Source: Clostridiales bacterium
GTDB lineage: Bacteria > Bacillota > Clostridia > Christensenellales > Aristaeellaceae
Assembly: GCA_012513735.1 (NCBI GenBank)
Contig: JAAZBR010000333.1
Span: 1-17,329 of the forward strand
Length of the DNA: 17,329 nt
Direction of reading: 5' to 3'
Of this stretch, positions 8,005 to 14,179 are shown in pieces. Below the pieces are notes generated by a model, which saw only the letters and a list, made by a program, of their open reading frames with translations, did not search any database and was not told where the DNA came from. Position 1 is the stretch's first letter, and each line of letters opens with the position of its first letter. Both the position numbers and the translations under genes were made by a program.

Positions 8005-8973
8005 TTACTCATCCACCTTGGTACCGCGGGCCATCAGATCATCGCTCAGCTTGATGCCCATGGCCTCACAGGCTGCGGTGTTGTAGTACAGGCTGCTTTC
8101 CTTGATCGTTTCAAAGGGGATATCGCCGGCCGCCTCGCCCTTCAGCACGCGGGCAGCCAGGGCGCCGGTCTGGCGGCCCAGAGCAATATAGTCCAGGCCC
8201 TCAGCGGCCACGCAGCCGCGCTTCACCTGTTCGATCTCACTGCCATACACGGGAATCTGCTTGGGCTCGGCAGCCTCCAGCACGGTATCCAGGTACTGTA
8301 CTACGGTGTTGTCCAGCACCATGGTGACCAGGTCCACCTTGGAGAGGAGGGTAGGCAGGGCCAGGGCGATGTCGGCGCCGGTGGCCACGCCCAAGGCCTC
8401 CACGGTGAAGCCATGTTCGGGCGCCTGGCGCTGGTACTCCTCCACCTGCACGACGGAGTTGGTCTCGCTCAGGGTGTAGAGGATGCCGATCACCTTGGCA
8501 TCGGGCTGCATGGCGCGTATGGTCTGCAACTGCTGCTTGACGGGCAGCTCGTCACTGGTGCCGGTTACATTGCCAATGCCCTTGCCCTCGGCAGTAGCCA
8601 GCTCTGCCTTGATGGGGGAGGAAACAGCGGTGTAAATCACGGGGATCTTGTCATCAGCCGCCTTGTGGCTGACCACTGCCATGGGGGTGGCGATGGCACA
8701 AATCAGGTCATATCCGTTGTCCACAAACTGGTTGGCAATCTGAGTGGCCATACCCATATCGGCCTGAGCATTCAGCGTTTCCAGCGTTATGTTCACGCCT
8801 TCTTCAAACCCGTTCTCCTTCAGGCCCTGGATAAAGCCCTCGGCACAGTTATCCAGGGAACCGTGGACGGCAAACTGGGCGATACCGATCTTGTAGGTTT
8901 TCTGCTCCGCCAGGGAAAGGGCGCCAGTGGCCAGCAGGGCCACGATCAATAGGGCTGTAACAAACTTTTTCAT
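8005..8973 (-). CDS. trpX: ABC transporter substrate-binding protein, probable tryptophan-binding (COG2984-like, TrpX)
   Basis: The 322-residue protein starts at an ATG (8973) six bases after AAGGAG. Residues 1-22 are a Sec signal peptide (MKKF, a hydrophobic core, then LSLA before Glu23) with no lipobox cysteine. The mature protein shows the COG2984 type-1 periplasmic fold: YKIGIAQF, EGFIQGLKENGFEEGVNITLE, a LICAIATPMA strand, PVIYTAVSSP, then LYTLSETNS and QIPVYGSEIEQVKRG in the second lobe. This family, with COG4120 and COG1101, forms the TrpXYZ-type importer. The specific gene name rests on the Trp-reading T-box upstream and on gene order, not on binding-site residues. Its start codon overlaps the stop of a 32-codon leader ORF (ATGA). 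Confidence 0.8.
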   Translation of the reverse strand: MKKFVTALLIVALLATGALSLAEQKTYKIGIAQFAVHGSLDNCAEGFIQGLKENGFEEGVNITLETLNAQADMGMATQIANQFVDNGYDLICAIATPMAVVSHKAADDKIPVIYTAVSSPIKAELATAEGKGIGNVTGTSDELPVKQQLQTIRAMQPDAKVIGILYTLSETNSVVQVEEYQRQAPEHGFTVEALGVATGADIALALPTLLSKVDLVTMVLDNTVVQYLDTVLEAAEPKQIPVYGSEIEQVKRGCVAAEGLDYIALGRQTGALAARVLKGEAAGDIPFETIKESSLYYNTAACEAMGIKLSDDLMARGTKVDE

Positions 8974-9068
8974 GGGGTTCTCCTTTTCATTGTTGTGATC
9001 TGTGGGGTGTTGCCTTTGTTCCGGGGTTTCCGGCCACGCCAGCCATACGCAAACCCAACCTTGCGCAT
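8970..9068 (-). CDS. 32-residue leader peptide (upstream ORF) overlapping trpX start
   Basis: A minus-strand ATG at 9068 opens a 32-codon ORF whose TGA (8972-8970) overlaps the trpX ATG (8973-8971) as ATGA. Its ribosome site is far stronger than that of trpX. The peptide begins MRKVGFAYGWRGRK and is very basic, with 10 Lys/Arg in 32 residues. It has one Trp codon (TGG, codon 10, 9041-9039). Codons 27-30 contain the SD of trpX, so a ribosome finishing this ORF covers that site. It lies after the T-box terminator and is therefore transcribed only on readthrough. I recognise no homologue. It may couple translation into trpX, or act as a Trp-sensing leader as rtpLP does for rtpA. It could also be the fossil start of a gene once placed here. 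Open frame and start signals are seen; function is inferred. Confidence 0.6.
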   Translation of the reverse strand: MRKVGFAYGWRGRKPRNKGNTPQITTMKRRTP

Positions 9069-9071
9069 ACA

Positions 9072-9084
9072 GATCACCTCCCTT
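9072..9084 (-). promoter_or_regulatory. Exceptionally strong Shine-Dalgarno site of the leader ORF
   Basis: The minus strand reads AAGGGAGGTGATC. GGAGGTGATC matches ten bases of the usual bacterial 16S rRNA 3' end (GAUCACCUCC). It ends three bases before the leader ORF ATG, counted from the end of the extended match. This decides that the small ORF, not trpX, is the first initiation site after the T-box. Confidence 0.75.
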
Positions 9085-9097
9085 CCCCTTCTACAAA

Positions 9098-9128
9098 GCA
9101 GAAACGCCTCAAGCAACTGCTTGAGGCG
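9098..9128 (-). terminator. T-box-controlled intrinsic terminator
   Basis: CGCCTCAAGC and GCTTGAGGCG (9128-9119 and 9114-9105) form a 10-bp stem with a four-base loop, followed by GTTTCTGCTTT on the minus strand. The 5' arm shares CCGCCTC with the antiterminator helix, so the two folds exclude each other. The T tract is interrupted but the stem is strong. Confidence 0.8.
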
Positions 9129-9345
9129 GTGTCACCGCGGTACCACTCAATTTGGCATAAAGCCCACTCTTTCCACATACCATCATATGTGCCGCCTGGA
9201 TAACGGGTACGGTTCCCGTCAGAACCTACTTGCCTGCGCGTTCGGCCCCGCCCTCAGGAGTCCATTCGGCTGCTGCGTCCAGACCGCTTTCCACCCTCCG
9301 CGGCTCTCTTTGCTGAGCACCCTGCTGCGTACTTCGCTCCCTCAC
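9105..9345 (-). promoter_or_regulatory. T-box riboswitch, specifier UGG (tryptophan)
   Basis: Most of the 362-base gene-free stretch 9069-9430 is a tRNA-sensing T-box leader on the minus strand. Stem I begins near 9345, with an AAGTAC loop-E element (9334-9329) and the AGAGAGCC...GGTGGAAAGC distal part (about 9309-9284). The specifier region reads GAA-TGG-ACTCCTGAG (9267-9253), so the codon is UGG at 9264-9262. A stem III-like GACGGGAACCGTACCCGTTATC element spans 9220-9199, and an extra small hairpin CACATA/TATGTG is at 9174-9191. The antiterminator is complete: GAG/CTC and GCGG/CCGC pair (9123-9148) around the seven-base bulge TGGTACC. The bulge base after UGG is U, whereas bacterial tRNA-Trp usually has discriminator G73, so a U-G pair would be needed. 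With uncharged tRNA bound, readthrough into the transporter genes is expected. Confidence 0.9.
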
Positions 9346-9358
9346 AGGTTATGGCCGA

Positions 9359-9387
9359 ATTGTAACCGCCCTTTTTGTGGTTGTCAA
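9359..9387 (-). promoter_or_regulatory. Near-consensus sigma-A promoter of the T-box/trpX operon
   Basis: A perfect -35 TTGACA (9387-9382), a 17-base spacer and a -10 TACAAT (9364-9359) lie on the minus strand. Transcription should start near 9352, a few bases before T-box stem I. The leader to trpX is then about 380 bases. Confidence 0.85.
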
Positions 9388-9410
9388 GCCGGGAAGAGAA
9401 GGGAACATGC

Positions 9411-9443
9411 AAAAAACAACCGGACAGCGCTTAGCGGCCGGTT
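9411..9443 (-). terminator. Terminator of the AraC-family gene
   Basis: AACCGG (9443-9438) pairs with CCGGTT (9423-9418), followed by G and six T residues (9416-9411) on the minus strand. The stop codon of the regulator (9433-9431) lies in the loop, so the terminator uses coding sequence. It insulates the trp promoter 24 bases further on. Confidence 0.7.
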
Positions 9444-10624
9444 GAACGGGCAGCCGCTTCCCGGTACTGTCGGGGCGTCATCCCCTTGAGCTGCCTGAAC
9501 ACTTTGGTGAAGGCGCTCTGGGAGGAAAACTGGCAGTACTCCGCGATCTGAGCCAGGGAATTTGTGCTGAACCGAAGCAGCCGCTCCGCCTCCTCCACCC
9601 GCAGTCGGCGGATGTAGTGGCCCAGGTTCTCCCCCGTCTCCTTCTTAAACCGGGCGCTCAAATAATCCGGATGCACATACACCTGCCGGGCGATGTCCTT
9701 GACTGACAGCTTATCAGACAGGTGTTCCTCGATGTAGTGAACCGCGCTGCGCACGATACCGGACAGCCGTTGCTGCTGCAGATCCGCCACCTGCTCGGTG
9801 AAGCGGTTCACCATATGCTCCTCCAGGGCGGCCAATGCCTTAGGATCCCACATTTCCTCCAGGGTCTGGATGAAGGTATCGGCCAAAGTGAAAGCCTGTC
9901 CTGCCTCCACCCCCCCTGCAATGGCGGCACGGCTGCACAGCGCGCAGCTTCCGATAAGGGAGTTTTTGAGGGACCGCAGGGGATCTTTGGCCACAGTGGC
10001 CCGGGACAGCCTGTTGATCTCTGCCAGCGCCTGTAAGGCCCTGCGCTTGTCCCCCATGCGGATGGCCCGGGTCAACTCCTGCTCAAGGAAAAGGGGCGGG
10101 TGTTCAAAGAGGGCCATGCGGTTCTGCACAACGTTGAGCTGATAAAGTCGGCGCACATCGGGGAAGCTGTCCTCCTCCTGTTGTCCCTGCCCCTCAAACA
10201 GGCGCACCATCAGCTTGCCCAGGAAGAAAACGCTCTCCTGCTCCAGTACCGGCAAAACCCGGTAATGCTGCAGCAGCAATTGCTGCCGGCCTTCGTCTTG
10301 GGTAAGCAGACGCGCCAGGCGCTGAAGCTGCAGTTCCTCCATCGGCTGGGACAGCCAGGGGCCCAACAGCAAGGCCCCGGTCTGGCTGAGGGCATAGTAC
10401 AGGTACTGCTCACCCATTTGGTTCTGCAAAGGCTGGGCGCTGGTCCACAGCCCGTCCGGGGGCGACAGATCGTTCAGGGGATCGCTGCCCGACAGGATCA
10501 GGCTGGCGCTCTGCCGCTGCTGGGGCAGGGCATAGGTCAACTCATTCCCGCTGTACAGCGCTGCCTGTACTCTGCAGGCATGGTGGAGCTGGCGCAGGCT
10601 TTGGATCATGGCGGTGACAGACAT
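9431..10624 (-). CDS. AraC-family transcriptional regulator of the sugar operon
   Basis: The true start is the ATG at 10624, six bases after AAAGGAGGGG, giving 397 residues. The open frame continues upstream to 11977 only as antisense of the binding-protein gene. The C-terminal ~100 residues carry two helix-turn-helix units of the AraC type: LSVKDIARQVYVHPDYLSARFKKETG, then LAQIAEYCQFSSQSAFTKVFRQLKG, ending MTPRQYREAA. The first ~290 residues have no membrane segment. They contain a helical region with ALCSRAAIAGGVEAGQAF and LADTFIQTLEEM, seen in many Firmicutes YesN-like regulators, and probably sense a ligand in the cytosol. It is divergent from a disaccharide transport/phosphorolysis operon with a 156-base shared control region, so it most likely activates that operon when substrate is present. 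The ligand is not known. Confidence 0.88.
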   Translation of the reverse strand: MSVTAMIQSLRQLHHACRVQAALYSGNELTYALPQQRQSASLILSGSDPLNDLSPPDGLWTSAQPLQNQMGEQYLYYALSQTGALLLGPWLSQPMEELQLQRLARLLTQDEGRQQLLLQHYRVLPVLEQESVFFLGKLMVRLFEGQGQQEEDSFPDVRRLYQLNVVQNRMALFEHPPLFLEQELTRAIRMGDKRRALQALAEINRLSRATVAKDPLRSLKNSLIGSCALCSRAAIAGGVEAGQAFTLADTFIQTLEEMWDPKALAALEEHMVNRFTEQVADLQQQRLSGIVRSAVHYIEEHLSDKLSVKDIARQVYVHPDYLSARFKKETGENLGHYIRRLRVEEAERLLRFSTNSLAQIAEYCQFSSQSAFTKVFRQLKGMTPRQYREAAARSTGR

Positions 10625-10660
10625 GGGAACCCCTCCTTTCAGGGCTACTTTGATCGACAA

Positions 10661-10689
10661 TATATCATAAATATCGGTTATATGATATA
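10661..10689. promoter_or_regulatory. Inverted repeat in the divergent control region, candidate AraC-protein operator
   Basis: TATATCATA (10661-10669) and TATGATATA (10681-10689) are perfect 9-base inverted repeats whose centres are 20 bases apart, two helical turns. They lie 36 bases or more upstream of the regulator start and about 90 bases upstream of the binding-protein start. The location fits control of both directions. AraC proteins often bind direct repeats, so the symmetric arrangement is suggestive only. Confidence 0.45.
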
Positions 10690-10714
10690 AATGATGGAAG
10701 AATAAGGGTATGAT
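10686..10714 (+). promoter_or_regulatory. Possible activator-dependent promoter of the sugar operon
   Basis: A good -10 box TATGAT (10709-10714) sits 17 bases after a poor -35 (TATAAA, 10686-10691). The poor -35 overlaps the right arm of the inverted repeat, as expected for an activator-dependent promoter. Transcription would start near 10721. The leader then holds a 7-bp hairpin GGAATGC/GCGTTCC (10729-10748) and the ribosome site GGAGGAT (10767-10773). Confidence 0.35.
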
Positions 10715-10780
10715 GTGACCAGAAAATTGGAATGCAGACCTGCGTTCCGATGCACAAAATAAAAACGGAGGATCTTCAAA

Positions 10781-11968
10781 ATGAAAAAACTTATCGCACT
10801 GCTTCTGGTAGCCGTGCTGGCGCTGGGTAGCATGGCTGCCTTGGCCGCTGAACCGACCGTGATCAAATTTGCCGCCCAGGGTGACTCCACCCCCGCCACC
10901 CAGGCGGTGATCGACGCTTACAATGCTTCCCAATCCGCCTACAAGGTGGAGTGGGTGGACATGACCAACGACTCGGGCGCCATGCGCGAGCAGCTCATCA
11001 CCACCCTGAAGGCGGGCAGCAGCGATTATGACGTGCTGTCCCTGGACGTGGTGTGGGCAGGTGAATTCGCCGCCGCAGGCTACATCCAGCCCCTGGACAT
11101 GCTGATGGATGAGGCCGGCCTGAAGGCGGAAGACTACAATGCAGGCTCCATGGCCTCGGGCGCCTACTCCGGCAAGCAATATGTAATGCCCTTCTTCCCC
11201 GACCTGGGTATGCTGTTCTTCCGCAGTGATGTGGTGTCCGCAGAAGACGCCGCCAAGCTGGTATCCGGCGACTACACCTGGGCAGATCTGCAGGCCATGG
11301 CTGAGAAGTACATGGGCCAGGGCGACACCAAGGACGGCTTTGCCTTCCAGTCCGCACTCTATGAAGGCCTGGTTTGCAACGCCAACGAGTTTACCGCCAA
11401 CTGGAAGGACCTGAAGGGCGGCCTGGAAGCCATGAAGGCCATGATCGACTCTAAGGCCACCGCCGACAACATCATGACCTATACCGAGGGCGAGACCCAC
11501 AACTCCTTCATCAAGGGTGAGAGCGTGTTTGCCCGCAACTGGCCCTACATGTGGGGCATGATCAAGTCCGAAGGCACCATCAAACCCAACCAGGTGGGTA
11601 TCGCACCCCTGCCGGGCGGCTCCACCGTGGGTGGCTGGCTGCTGGCCATCAACAAGAACAGCAAGAACACCGAAGGCGCCTTTGACTTCATCAAGTATCT
11701 GAACTCCGAGCCCGGCCAGATCGTGATGAGCCAAGCCTACCTGCCGGGCTATAACGCCATGCTGACCAATGAAGAAGTAGTCAAAAACAACGAACTGCTG
11801 TCCATGGAAGGCTTCCAGAACGCGCTGAAGACCACCATCGCCCGCCCCGTTTCCGCTGAGTACAGCAAGGTATCCGACGCGCTGCAGCAGGCCATTCACG
11901 CCTACCTGAGCGGTACCGGCACTGTGGACGATGCCGTGAAGGCCATCGAAACGGCGCTGGCTCAGTAA
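10781..11968 (+). CDS. Sugar ABC transporter substrate-binding protein (family 1, MalE-like)
   Basis: The 395-residue protein starts at the ATG at 10781, behind GGAGGAT. Residues 1-22 form a Sec signal peptide (MKKLIALLLVAVLALG..ALA) with a likely cut after Ala22 and no lipobox cysteine. The mature part has the family-1 solute-binding layout: VIKFAAQGDSTP and a helix, YKVEWVDM, DVLSLDVVWAGEFAAAGYIQPLD near 85-107, and YVMPFFPDLGMLFFRSDV near 130-147. GGWLLAINKNSKNTEGAFDFIKYLNS near 285-310 completes the pattern. It should capture an alpha-glucoside outside the membrane and pass it to the two permeases that follow. A strong hairpin after the gene probably lets it be made in excess over the membrane subunits. 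It is the first gene of the operon divergent from the AraC regulator. Confidence 0.92.
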   Translation: MKKLIALLLVAVLALGSMAALAAEPTVIKFAAQGDSTPATQAVIDAYNASQSAYKVEWVDMTNDSGAMREQLITTLKAGSSDYDVLSLDVVWAGEFAAAGYIQPLDMLMDEAGLKAEDYNAGSMASGAYSGKQYVMPFFPDLGMLFFRSDVVSAEDAAKLVSGDYTWADLQAMAEKYMGQGDTKDGFAFQSALYEGLVCNANEFTANWKDLKGGLEAMKAMIDSKATADNIMTYTEGETHNSFIKGESVFARNWPYMWGMIKSEGTIKPNQVGIAPLPGGSTVGGWLLAINKNSKNTEGAFDFIKYLNSEPGQIVMSQAYLPGYNAMLTNEEVVKNNELLSMEGFQNALKTTIARPVSAEYSKVSDALQQAIHAYLSGTGTVDDAVKAIETALAQ

Positions 11969-11981
11969 AGTACCCATCCAT

Positions 11982-12014
11982 CGCCGGAGAAGGGTCCGCC
12001 CTTCTCCGGCGTTT
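11982..12014 (+). terminator. Intercistronic hairpin / partial terminator after the binding-protein gene
   Basis: A perfect 13-bp stem (CGCCGGAGAAGGG at 11982-11994 with its complement at 11999-12011), a four-base loop and TTT lie 13 bases after the stop codon. The short T run suggests partial termination or 3' protection, which would leave more message for the binding protein than for the permeases. Confidence 0.7.
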
Positions 12015-12048
12015 CATTAGCTAAGCAACCGGAAGGCAGGTGAGTAGA

Positions 12049-13257
12049 ATGCCCAAACGCATAACCTGGCGGCAGTTTCTGTTCGTGCTGCCCCTGCTGC
12101 TGCTGGTGAGCGTGTTTTCCCTCTACCCCATTTTCACGTCAGGTGTCTATTCCTTCTTCGACTACCAGACCAACGACCAAACCCGCAACGCCCTGTACAC
12201 CGAGGGACATCTCAACGCGCCGTTGTTCCACGAGGACGGCACCTACCTCAACTTCTACCTGAAAAAGGACCTGTCCTTGGTGGATGAGACCGGGCAGCAA
12301 ACCATCGCAGCCCTTCAGCAGGATATTTTAGAAGCCATCTCACCCTATGCGGAGGCTAAGCAGCCTTTGGCCCTCTCCGGCGAAGGTGCCAAGCAGGTGA
12401 CGGCCTTCGTGGCGAATATCCGGCAGCGGGTCAAAGACCTGGAGAATGCCTATCCCGATGTGGAGTTAAACATTTCAAAAAGCGCGGACAGTTTGCTTGA
12501 TGAGATGGACAGCACCGTGGTGGGCAGCAACTTCATCGGCCTTGAGGGCTACAAACGGCTTGGGCAAGACGGTCGGTTCTTCTCGGCGCTGCGCAATACG
12601 CTGGTGTTCACGATAATCTCCGTCTTCTTTGAGCTGCTGATCGGCATGGGCCTGGCGCTGGTGATGAACCGGGCGGTGCGGGGCATCGGCTTGGTGCGCA
12701 CCGTCAGCCTGATCCCCTGGGCCATCCCCACGGCAGTGTCCGCCCTGATCTGGACCTACCTGTACGACGGCACCAGCGGCATTGTTGCCCGCCTGTTCAC
12801 CCAGCTGGGGCTGATCGCCTCCCCGGAGCTGTTGCTGACCAGCGCTAGCGGCACCATGGCCGCGGCCATTATCGCCGATGTATGGAAAACCACCCCCTAC
12901 ATGGCGCTGCTTCTGCTGGCGGGCCTGCAGGTGATCGACCATGGCCTCTATGAATCGGCCAGCGTGGACGGGGCGGGGCCTGTGCGCACCTTCATCCGGA
13001 TCACGCTGCCGCTTTTAAAGCCCTCGCTGCTGGTAGCGCTGTTGTTCCGCACGCTGGATGCCTTCCGGGTATACGATCTGATCGCCGTGCTGACCAAGGG
13101 CACGCCGGAAACCTTGTCCATATACGCCTACAAGGTGATGGTGGGCCAGGGCAACTACGGCTACGGCGCGGTGATCGTGCTGGCCATGTTTGTGTGTGTT
13201 GGCCTGATCGCCCTGCTCTATGTCAAGGTGCTTGGCGCAGAGCTGATCAACGAGTGA
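12049..13257 (+). CDS. Sugar ABC transporter permease, MalF-like with large extracytoplasmic insertion
   Basis: The ATG at 12049 follows GGCAGGTGAG; a GTG at 12040 in the same frame is the alternative. The product has 402 residues. A first membrane helix (about 8-35) is followed by some 120 residues of hydrophilic, helix-forming sequence (about 42-160). Only then comes the usual FIGLEGYKRL motif (161-170) and the five-helix permease core. The EAA-type loop reads YESASVDGAGPVRTFIRITLPLLKPSLL near 301. Ordinary MalF-type permeases of Gram-positive bacteria have a much shorter gap there, so this resembles the periplasmic P2 loop of enterobacterial MalF. The insertion may dock the binding protein. 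It pairs with the next gene. No ATPase gene is in the operon, so a shared MsmX/MsmK-type ATPase elsewhere is expected. Confidence 0.9.
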   Translation: MPKRITWRQFLFVLPLLLLVSVFSLYPIFTSGVYSFFDYQTNDQTRNALYTEGHLNAPLFHEDGTYLNFYLKKDLSLVDETGQQTIAALQQDILEAISPYAEAKQPLALSGEGAKQVTAFVANIRQRVKDLENAYPDVELNISKSADSLLDEMDSTVVGSNFIGLEGYKRLGQDGRFFSALRNTLVFTIISVFFELLIGMGLALVMNRAVRGIGLVRTVSLIPWAIPTAVSALIWTYLYDGTSGIVARLFTQLGLIASPELLLTSASGTMAAAIIADVWKTTPYMALLLLAGLQVIDHGLYESASVDGAGPVRTFIRITLPLLKPSLLVALLFRTLDAFRVYDLIAVLTKGTPETLSIYAYKVMVGQGNYGYGAVIVLAMFVCVGLIALLYVKVLGAELINE

Positions 13258-13270
13258 GGGGAGGATGAGC

Positions 13271-14131
13271 ATGACAACCCTAGTTAAAACAAACAGACTG
13301 AAGCCCCAGGGTAGCCGGTTCAACCCCCTAAGCTGGCTGGTGATCGCGCTGTTCCTACTGATCATGGTGTTCCCTTTCCTGTGGATCCTGATCACCTCCT
13401 TTAAGCCGGGTTCCGAGATCTATGGCCGGGATACCGCCTTCCGCATCCTCGCCATTAACCCAACGTTATCAAACTATGAAACGGTGCTTCAAAAGGGCAT
13501 CCTGTCCTCGGTCAAAAACTCCATGATCGTGTCCTCCATCACCACAGCCTATGTGGTGCTGGTGGCCTCCATGTCGGCATACATACTGGCCAGGTTTACC
13601 TTTAAGGGCAAACGCCTGCTGATGGGGCTGATTCTGGGCATCTCCATGTTCCCCCAGATGATCATCGTGGGCCCGGTGTTCAACCTGTATTACAACCTGA
13701 AGGCGCTCAACAGTTACTGGGTAACGCTGGCCTACTCCACCATCACGCTGCCCAGTGCAGTGTGGATCATGGTGGCCCACTTCAAGCGTATCCCCCTGTC
13801 CATCGAAGAGGCGGCCCGCATCGACGGCTGCAACCTGTGGCAGATGCTGTGGAAGGTCATCTTTCCCATTGCGGCGCCCGGCGTGTTCACCACCGCCATC
13901 ATGACCTTCATCGCCGCCTGGAACGAGTATTTGCTGACCCTGACCCTTAATTCCGACAAGGCGTACCACACAGTGCCGGTAGCCATCAACGCGTTGCGCA
14001 CCCAGTTCACCATTCTGTGGGGCGAGATCACGGCCGCCACCGTCATCGTGATCATCCCCACGCTGATTATCGTGCTGCTGTTCCAGAAGCAGATTGTTTC
14101 CGGCATCACCAGCGGCGCTGTGAAGGAATAA
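13271..14131 (+). CDS. Sugar ABC transporter permease, MalG-like
   Basis: Two in-frame ATGs are close together. The one at 13271 is six bases after GAGGGGAGG, while the one at 13265 abuts it, so 13271 is preferred (286 residues). There are six predicted membrane helices. The N-terminal PFLWILITSFKPGSEIY is typical of MalG proteins. SAYILARFTFKGKRLLMGLILGISMFPQM follows, and the EAA loop IPLSIEEAARIDGCNLWQMLWKVIFP includes the conserved EAA...G. It forms the heterodimeric channel with the preceding permease, whose stop lies 13 bases upstream. A short GC-rich hairpin (14141-14155) and the GH65 gene follow. Confidence 0.92.
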   Translation: MTTLVKTNRLKPQGSRFNPLSWLVIALFLLIMVFPFLWILITSFKPGSEIYGRDTAFRILAINPTLSNYETVLQKGILSSVKNSMIVSSITTAYVVLVASMSAYILARFTFKGKRLLMGLILGISMFPQMIIVGPVFNLYYNLKALNSYWVTLAYSTITLPSAVWIMVAHFKRIPLSIEEAARIDGCNLWQMLWKVIFPIAAPGVFTTAIMTFIAAWNEYLLTLTLNSDKAYHTVPVAINALRTQFTILWGEITAATVIVIIPTLIIVLLFQKQIVSGITSGAVKE

Positions 14132-14140
14132 TGCTACCCG

Positions 14141-14155
14141 CGGCGCCTGGCGCCG
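14141..14155 (+). other. Small GC-rich intercistronic hairpin
   Basis: CGGCGC and GCGCCG (14141-14146, 14150-14155) pair around a three-base loop between the MalG-like and GH65 genes. There is no T tract. It may only set translation or mRNA stability. Confidence 0.4.
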
Positions 14156-14179
14156 TTGCCGACCAACACGGAGGTTTTC

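Noticed and set aside
7861..8952. 363-codon plus-strand open frame opposite trpX
   Set aside because: Antisense shadow with GH/GL-rich low-information sequence and no ribosome site.
9066..9130. Classical Trp attenuator with multiple Trp codons
   Set aside because: The leader ORF has only one Trp codon and lies after, not before, the terminator, so E. coli-type transcription attenuation cannot apply.
8995..9489. 164-codon plus-strand open frame across the T-box region
   Set aside because: The region is explained by promoter, T-box and leader ORF on the minus strand; no ribosome site or protein motif.
10625..11977. 451-codon upstream extension of the AraC-family open frame
   Set aside because: It runs antisense through the sugar-binding-protein gene. 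The ATG at 10624 has a perfect ribosome site, and homologous length supports it.
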